From Tupaia tana (taxonomy: Eukaryota; Chordata; Mammalia; Scandentia; Tupaiidae): 64,000 nucleotides of DNA. Shown here in pieces: positions 57,478 through 64,000 of this stretch. Numbering within the stretch: position 1 is the first letter of the stretch; each line of letters begins with the position of its first letter. The position numbers and the translations under genes were made by a program. The stretch is taken from contig JAKSZU010000003.1 in assembly GCA_026018925.1 (NCBI GenBank), positions 187,372,139 to 187,436,138 on the forward strand, read 5' to 3'. Under the pieces are notes generated by a model that saw only the letters and a program-made list of their open reading frames with translations, made no database searches and was not told the origin of the DNA.

Positions 57478-59639
57478 GACACTCAGGATCCTGGAGCATC
57501 GATAGAACTTAAAAGTCCCTCCCATTCTTACATAGACCCATTGCCCAAGAGGCAACACCCCTGCAACTCAAGTCATTTCCCAACCAAAGAGTGGATTCAG
57601 AATGATACTTGCTGCCAAAACAGATTGAGATGCAATTTATCTCGAACCAAACCAACGAGATGAGCTCATTCCATAATGATAAAGAATTTTTCCCTCATCC
57701 TAAAAATTAGCTGCAGCTGGTGGAATCATTAGGTAGGCTGGTAGGGGTAAGGATGCTGATGACAATATTCTTAGCTTGGTTTGGGTGGGAGGTAATCTAG
57801 GAAGAAGTCAATGCCTTGGTGATCTGGTCCTGGCAGCCTATATTTAGTAGATGGCTTGCTGGTGATAATGGCAGCCAGGGAAGGGGAGAGAGCTCCTGGT
57901 TTGGAGATTGCTCCAGAATTTTCTCATACTCTGAATAAAAGACCTGTTCCTTTCCTGGCCTTGGTGTCCACACATCACCTAGTCTTCCCCTTCTCCGATA
58001 ATGACTAATTCCCTGATTTTGAGTGGGACATACGAACACTCAGAATAATGACATTTACCAGTGTCCTTTATAATTAAGGGTAGTCAAATAACTAAATTCT
58101 GGCCAATGAATTACAAGAGGAAGTGATGTTGTACATATTCCAGGATATGTCCTTACAGGGAGTGGGTGTGCCTGCCTTCCCCTCTTTCTCATTTATTTCA
58201 TGCTTTGGAATATGAATGTGGCAGGGAGTCATCTTGGACAAGAGTGATACCCTAGGGACAGCAGAATTGTCATCCTAGTCAAGGCTTTCTCTCTGGATTG
58301 TATAGGAGAAAGAAATAAGCATCTACCTATATAGGTCACTGCTATTTTAGATCTGTTACATGCAACCAAACCTATGTCCAAATATTACACCATGCAACCT
58401 TTATCTAGCATCACATTCAAATCATTCAGATATTATTCTCAGAGTTCTACTCTTTGGGGTGAATATCGGGATAATGTACAAAGAAAGGCTAGTGTGCAAC
58501 TTATCAAAGAGTTTGAGTTTATAGTGACATTCCCAAGTCTAACCACAGGTTTCAGGAAGGCCTTGAACTTTACTTAGAGTTATCAGAACATGCTAGTACC
58601 TCTAGCTAAAGTAGCTGAGAAATGCAAAGCTTATGACCTGCAAAAACATTTTCATTTGCTGATGGTAGGAAGCTAGGCAAATTGTTAAGACAAAAGCCTT
58701 GGGAACTCCAGAGCAGGCAATCTACACTCTGGAATTTGATCACTGTATTACTGACACCCTCCTTGAAGGTGATAAAGCTCCCAGATTGCTACCCTAGGCA
58801 CATGTGGGGCTAGGGCTCCTTTCTGTCCCTGGGAAGTTGTCATGGATCTATGACTTAGAAAAAGATGAGAATCTTTGCCTAAGAGGAAGCCTAGTTTATT
58901 ATTCCCCTGGATTTCTTAACATCCCTCTCCCTACTTAAGATCCAAAAAGCTGACTATAGAGCACAGGCCCCCACTTCCTTAGCATCCTAAGGACCCTGAG
59001 ATGCTAAGTGGGGCAATATTTGCATTACGAAAACGCTCCCATGTCTAGTCTTTCAGTGAATCCTGGTCCAATTTCTTTTTTTCTCAGATTTGGAATCTAC
59101 GCTGGTGTGAATGGGGGCGTGCTGCATACTAATGTGTCCATATGTGAAAAACATGCAAGGGAAACCGTAGATCCTCAGTTAGCAAGCACATTCTGACTTT
59201 CAAATATGCACGTCCTAGGAAAGGATCATCTGCTTTGGATTTCTTCTCCATTGCCCTGTGGGACTTGTAGCACCATTTCCTCCCTGGTGGGAGGAAGCAG
59301 ATAGAAGGATGAAGAGAAAAAATGATGAAGTATTCCTAGGCCCGAGCTTCACCTGGGCAGTGCTTGACCAAGGGAGCATGTTGGCCTCAGGTATTTTCAG
59401 AATTCTACTTATTCTGCTATCTTTCTCTTCACTCTCTGTGGCTGCCATTTTATCTCAATCAGGCACTCAGCATACCCAGCCTCGATTCTCTCTCTCTCTT
59501 CACTCTAATTCACCCCTCACACCAATTTTCGAACATGCTAGAGAGTCACTCCTTGGCATTCCTAAGCTAGCATTAGGAGCCTCACTGTCTGTGGTGCCAC
59601 ATGACCTCCATTTCTAACAGCCACGATGGGTACAACAGC
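57478..59639. other. TTC7A intron, mostly unique
   Basis: 58060-58330 (CTGGCCAATGAATTACAAGA) resembles an ancient repeat of unresolved family; otherwise nothing. Confidence 0.4.
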
Positions 59640-59765
59640 AGCCAAGCGGCGTTTGCTGAGCACCTACCATGTGCCACACTAACTGCCTTATACACTAGCT
59701 TGTTTTAGATCAGTACTGGCCCGCAGTGAGCTGGCATCAGAACCTAGATCCAAGTGCCTCTGGAG
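59640..59765 (-). repeat. MIR fragment
   Basis: TTTGCTGAGCACCTACCATG, CGCAGTGAGCTGGCATCAGA. Confidence 0.7.
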
Positions 59766-60089
59766 CCAGGGATTTCTAAAGTCTGCCTCCCCAGCGCTAC
59801 CTACCCTTTAAGTTCCACAGTGGCACTGAGTGAGGATTGTCGCCGGCAAGGGAACTTTGATGTTGTCAGCCCTCCCTCCACCTTCCACGAACTCAACCCC
59901 CAGGTCTCTCTTGCTTGGGGCCTGCACACCTCATCTCTTCTCTAGCTACTACTCACTGAGCTCTCCAGGGTTTGAAGTGCTGCAGGGTTTGAAGCCTGTT
60001 TTTGAGACTAAGAAGACTATCCATCTAGGAGGCCTCTCATAACCTCAAATCCTCTCATGTTTGCATTTGCTGCCAGAAAACCTCTCCCA

Positions 60090-60235
60090 CACAGGGAGGC
60101 AGGCAGTGTCCCCATTGGGCAGAGAAGGAAACCCATAGCCAGATAGATTAAGTGACTTGCCTGAGGCAAGCAAAAAACAAAGAGCCAGAACTAGAGCTCC
60201 AGGTTTCCAAGCCCCAGGCCTTTCTACTAGTACTC
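60090..60235 (-). repeat. MIR fragment
   Basis: GTGTCCCCATTGGGCAGAGA, TTAAGTGACTTGCCTGAGGC; 130 bp from a TTC7A exon. Confidence 0.75.
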
Positions 60236-60367
60236 GGTAGCCCACATGGGACTTGTCAGGAATCCTTGCCTCCCCACACTCCCTTCTTCTAGACAGTAAA
60301 GGCCTCTGAGAGCCTGGGTGGCTGGTAGGCAGGCAGGTGGGAATCACCAGGGAACAATGGCACTCAC

Positions 60368-60502
60368 CAGCCTGGAGCCAGATCCGTTCCAGTGTGGTCC
60401 ACAGTTGCATGGGACCTTGCTTCAAGACTGCAGTAGGCATGGTCAGCTCAGACATGGCCTCCTCCAGCCGGGAGGCTGCAATGGATGATGCCTGCCGAGA
60501 GC
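60368..60502 (-). CDS. TTC7A: TTC7A internal exon
   Basis: 135-bp coding exon on the minus strand. A CTCTGCAG acceptor ends at 60503 and a GTGAGT donor begins at 60367. Two bases complete the split glycine codon from the upstream exon. It then encodes 44 residues, including [20 protein letters not shown] and [12 protein letters not shown], and finishes with one base of an alanine codon. This is the serine-rich stretch and first helix leading into the C-terminal TPR block of TTC7A. The reading frame is open and joins both neighbours in phase, so the exon looks intact. The upstream intron is about 3.0 kb and the downstream one about 8.2 kb. Confidence 0.97.
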
Positions 60503-60970
60503 CTGCAGAGCAAGAGATTCAGGGCTGAGCAGAGTGTTGTATGGTGCAGGCCCCAGGAATAGTAACTGCCCAGGTCCTTGCCAGAGAGACAGGGCACCCT
60601 GAGTCAGGGCAGCATGGTGTGGCCTGGCAGCGGTATAACAACTCACAGGGCCCATCCATGGTGGCATAGGAGGTAGGGTGCAGTTGTACAATACTGGAGC
60701 CATATGGGGAGGCCCAGGGATTTGGATTCCAGCTTGACCTGGACATGCCTATTGTCCTGGATGAGGAGATTGTTGCATGGTGAGGTCCTGTTAAGGGCAA
60801 CTGTCTCTTTTTTGCTGTCTCTCTTTGAAAGAAAAAGGAAGAAACAAAGAAGGAAAGGAGGAAGAAAGAAAAGGAAGGAAAGATAGAGAAAGAAACTTAA
60901 ACAAAAACCAGCTTATAGACCAATTAGTGAGGGCCTACCTCTAGCTGTCATCCACAGGAGGGGAAAGAAA

Positions 60971-61198
60971 CTTTTTTTTTTTTTAATTGCCAGTGGGTAC
61001 GTGTACTCACCAGAAAGAGACAGAGAGACAGAGAGAGAGAGAGAGGAGAAAGCACTCTCCAATGGGGTGCTGTCATGCTGTTGGGATACTGGGCATATAC
61101 ACACACACGGGCCTGGAGTGTTTTTCAAGCTGCCAGGGCCAGGATTCAGTTGGCCATGTGGGGACTGGGTCCTTGAACTGCTAGGCTATGGGGCCAAC
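60971..61198 (-). repeat. tRNA-derived SINE, old/intermediate
   Basis: Antisense: T run, GTGTACTCACCAGAAAGAGA, TTCAAGCTGCCAGGGCCAGG, CTATGGGGCCAACC end. Confidence 0.82.
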
Positions 61199-61356
61199 CT
61201 GAGAGGAACCTTTTGTGGGGCAATCAGGCAGAGTTCCACTAGGAATCTCTAAGGAAAACAATCATAAATGTCAGCAAAGACACTTCTACTACTGCCTATA
61301 ATATGAAAACCAGAGAAATTACCTGAGTGTCTGGCAAGAGGGACTGATAAAAAGAA

Positions 61357-61606
61357 GGGGCTGGAAGATGGCATAGCAGTTACAATACTGGACTCCCATG
61401 AGGCCAACCACAGTTTGAGTCCCTGACCCAGTGGCTTGAAACTCACGCTGTCTCTCTGTCTCTCGTGCATGCCCAAGATCCAAGGAGGAGAAGGGATTGC
61501 AGTGTGGCCATCACCCCGGGGGGTGATTTCTCACTTTCTCTCTCACTGTCTCTATCTGTTTGTCTCTCCCTGGTGAGCACATGCAATCTAAGGCAAAATC
61601 CCCTAA
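61357..61606 (+). repeat. tRNA-derived SINE, long subfamily
   Basis: GGGGCTGGAAGATGGCATAG head, a GCATGCCCAAGATCCAAGGA body and an ACCCCGGGGGGTGATTTCTC end. Confidence 0.9.
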
Positions 61607-61664
61607 AGAGAAAAGTGAAGGTATGATCATCCAAGACACTAGTTATTAAGATTATGACATGTAT

Positions 61665-61990
61665 GGAACCAGCAGATGCTTACATTCAGTAATGGTTATG
61701 TTAATTATTAAAGTAACAACATGGGAGTAACAGATGGTTACGTCCAGTAATGATTATATTGCTGGACTCCCATGTAGTTGACTGCGGTTCGAGTCCTGGA
61801 CCCAGCAGCTATAAATTTATATTGGTATGTGTGCATGTGTACCCAATATCCCAAGAGGATAATGGAGTAGAAAGGATGGTGGTATGGCCATCCCCCCTGG
61901 GGGGGTGACTTCTCATTTTCTGTCTCTCTGGCAAGTACATGTGCCCTATAGCAAAATCTCTAAAAACAAACAAACAAACAAACAAACAAA
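61665..61990 (+). repeat. Long SINE with duplicated tRNA head
   Basis: The 5' part occurs twice in diverged form: CAGCAGATGCTTACATTCAG and, from 61726, AACAGATGGTTACGTCCAGT, each followed by AATGRTTATRTT. A normal body and an (AAAC)n tail then follow. Confidence 0.85.
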
Positions 61991-62080
61991 AACCCAACAA
62001 CATATCAATACAGATACTAATGTGGAAAGATGTCAACATTATATAATTAGGTGAAAAAAGGCAAGTTACAAAAGAATATT

Positions 62081-62243
62081 GGGGCCGGCAGGCATGATGG
62101 CTAAGGTGCTAGATTCCCACATGGCTGACGGTAGTTTGAGTCCTGGACCTGGAGACTTGCTTTCTCACTTTCCCTTTCTCTCTCTCTCTCAGGTCAAATG
62201 AAAAATAAACAAACAAACAAACAAACAAATAATTATTTTAAAA
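62081..62243 (+). repeat. tRNA-derived SINE, short subfamily
   Basis: GGGCCGGCAGGCATGATGGC head; (AAAC)n tail at 62205-62230. Confidence 0.9.
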
Positions 62244-63089
62244 AGAATAAAAAATGTCACATTTTTATAAAAAGAATATGAACATGTCTGAAAGATTATT
62301 TATTAAGGTCTGGATGGTAAAATTATAGATGTGTTTTCTTTCCTTCCTGTTTCTGTTTTTATTTTCTGTTTTCACTAAGTGCATATTATTATTCCATATG
62401 TATAAAGGTCTCATTCAACTCTGTGCTGTGAGGGAGGATCCTTGGACTGCAGTTTGAGCCGGACCTTTATCCTCTGGAGAACCGCTCCCTGTGGCAGTTC
62501 TGGGTGACAGGGCCCCTGTTCAGGATATATAAGCTGTTGACATTTATAATTCCCACACAGGTGAAATGAGAGTGCTTTCTCTTTCTCTCTGTCACTCTTT
62601 CATAGGCAATAAAGCCTGCAATAAACTTAGGAGACCTCAGGGCAAACCACAGATGATCTCAATTTGCAAGACAAGAATACACAGAGTCCTAATAAATTTG
62701 TTCATGATTCTTCCCTCTTTAATTACAAGGAAGCTACCTCCCCTTAACCATTCCCTCCCTGGAGACTCAGCTCCACGTACAACCAAGCACCCCTGAAGTG
62801 TACCTCTAAAGGCAGGTGCCAGATTTCACTTCTGAAATGAACTCCATCACTTAACAACAAAGGTACAACTTGCCTCTTATCCACAACAGTAAAGAAAATG
62901 AGCAATTCCATCAAATACAACTCCATTCACACTTTCATTCCCATGACTGATTGTTCTTGTATTTTTGAGGAAGGTGTTCTGCTTTAATCAGATCCTCAGA
63001 TAAAAAAAGCATTATGTTGGATTTTACAAGCCATGGGTTTCAGGATGACTTTTTCAGGAGAGTCAGCCTTAAGTTTAGAACTATACATA
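62244..63089. other. TTC7A intron, nothing recognised
   Basis: CT-rich piece at 62575-62612 may be the 3' end of a decayed SINE; no gene. Confidence 0.35.
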
Positions 63090-63160
63090 TTAGGTCGTCA
63101 GGAAAGTGATGACATGTTTTTCTTTGCAAAAATGCATCACGACTTTTCCTGACAACTCAG
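63090..63160. mobile_element. Mariner-type MITE, copy 2
   Basis: Starts TTAGGTCGTCAGGAAAGTGA after a TA. The right half ATGCATCACGACTTTTCCTG is close to the equivalent part of the copy at 7150-7228. The right-hand TA has decayed. It lies in the TTC7A intron about 380 bp from an exon. Confidence 0.78.
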
Positions 63161-63485
63161 TGGTTCAACCCATTCCTTTCTATTTGACCAGAAATACTAA
63201 GGACATCAGGCAGACATAGGTCTCTAGCTTTAGTGTAAAGAGGAACAGAGTCTGTGTTTCATAGCCATTTTCCCAAACTGGGCTTTTCTTTCCACCTCTG
63301 CCCTTGCCTACTCCAGCTGCCTACCACTCACCCCAGGGCCAGCAGCCAGAGCCAAAATCAGCCCTAAAAGATGCCCAAGGGTAGCTCTTCGGCACCAAAG
63401 CCCTTGGGAAGCAACCAGCAAGGACCAGTGGTAGAAGTGGCCAGGCTGGGCAGATAATACTCTCTCCATTTGTACCACTGGGCTA

Positions 63486-63773
<288 letters not shown>

Positions 63774-64000
63774 TCACAGGCTGATATAAAACTCATCCAT
63801 ATTCTCTACTTCTTCTACTGATGTGAGTGAAGCCAGAAGCTTGCCTAGACCAAGGTGAGGTTTTTTTTCCTACTTTTTTTTTTTTCTTTATTTATTTGTT
63901 GCCTTCACAAAGTCTAGCCAGGCATAGAGTAGGGTTGGTGGAATGGCTTCCAAGGATAATATAGTCTTTGCAGGGTATGAAAACTGTCCTAGGTTGATCC

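Overview
This window is nuclear DNA of a placental mammal. It carries spliced exons of two genes that neighbour each other on human chromosome 2p21, together with MIR, L1, MLT1-type LTR and DNA-transposon fossils. It also holds about 60 copies of a tRNA-derived SINE that I do not recognise from primates (no dimeric Alu), mouse or rat (no B1/B2), carnivores, horse, rabbit, shrew or tree shrew. One 7SL-derived monomer and slow-looking sequence evolution suggest a Euarchontoglires lineage without Alu or B1 dominance. A colugo is one candidate, but published colugo t-SINEs are described as purely tRNA-Ile derived and these are not, so I leave the species open.

Layout. 1-20.7 kb: upstream intron or flank of STPG4, very repeat-dense. 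It contains a TIR element (1.7-2.2 kb), a FABP5 retropseudogene split by a SINE (3.2-4.16 kb), an MLT1-type LTR, a mariner MITE (7.15 kb), a SINE nest (9.2-12.2 kb) and an ORF1-only L1/HAL1-like element (14.5-16.5 kb). 20.69-24.03 kb: the last two coding exons of STPG4 on the plus strand. 24-36 kb: intergenic, with a 7SL monomer, a minus-strand L1 that keeps ORF1 plus endonuclease, and two SINEs in one target site. 35.9-63.6 kb: the 3' end of TTC7A on the minus strand. Four coding exons lie at 63.54-63.64, 60.37-60.50, 51.92-52.13 and 37.88-38.10 kb, then a putative 2-kb 3' UTR. Its introns hold MIRs, SINEs, a 230-bp polypyrimidine microsatellite and a 1.2-kb composite retroposon with a GC-rich 19-bp tandem repeat (47.6-48.8 kb).

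STPG4 and TTC7A are convergent, tail to tail, with about 11.8 kb between the two polyadenylation sites I infer. They share no pathway that I know of: TTC7A is a scaffold of the plasma-membrane PI4-kinase complex, and STPG4 is a germline/early-embryo protein with sperm-tail PG-rich repeats. No complete gene, functional RNA gene, CRISPR array or virus was found. The main points for a second look are the VNTR-bearing composite retroposon, the paired SINE insertions that share one target-site duplication, a 113-bp retroposed insert of unknown origin inside L1 ORF1, and the mariner MITE.
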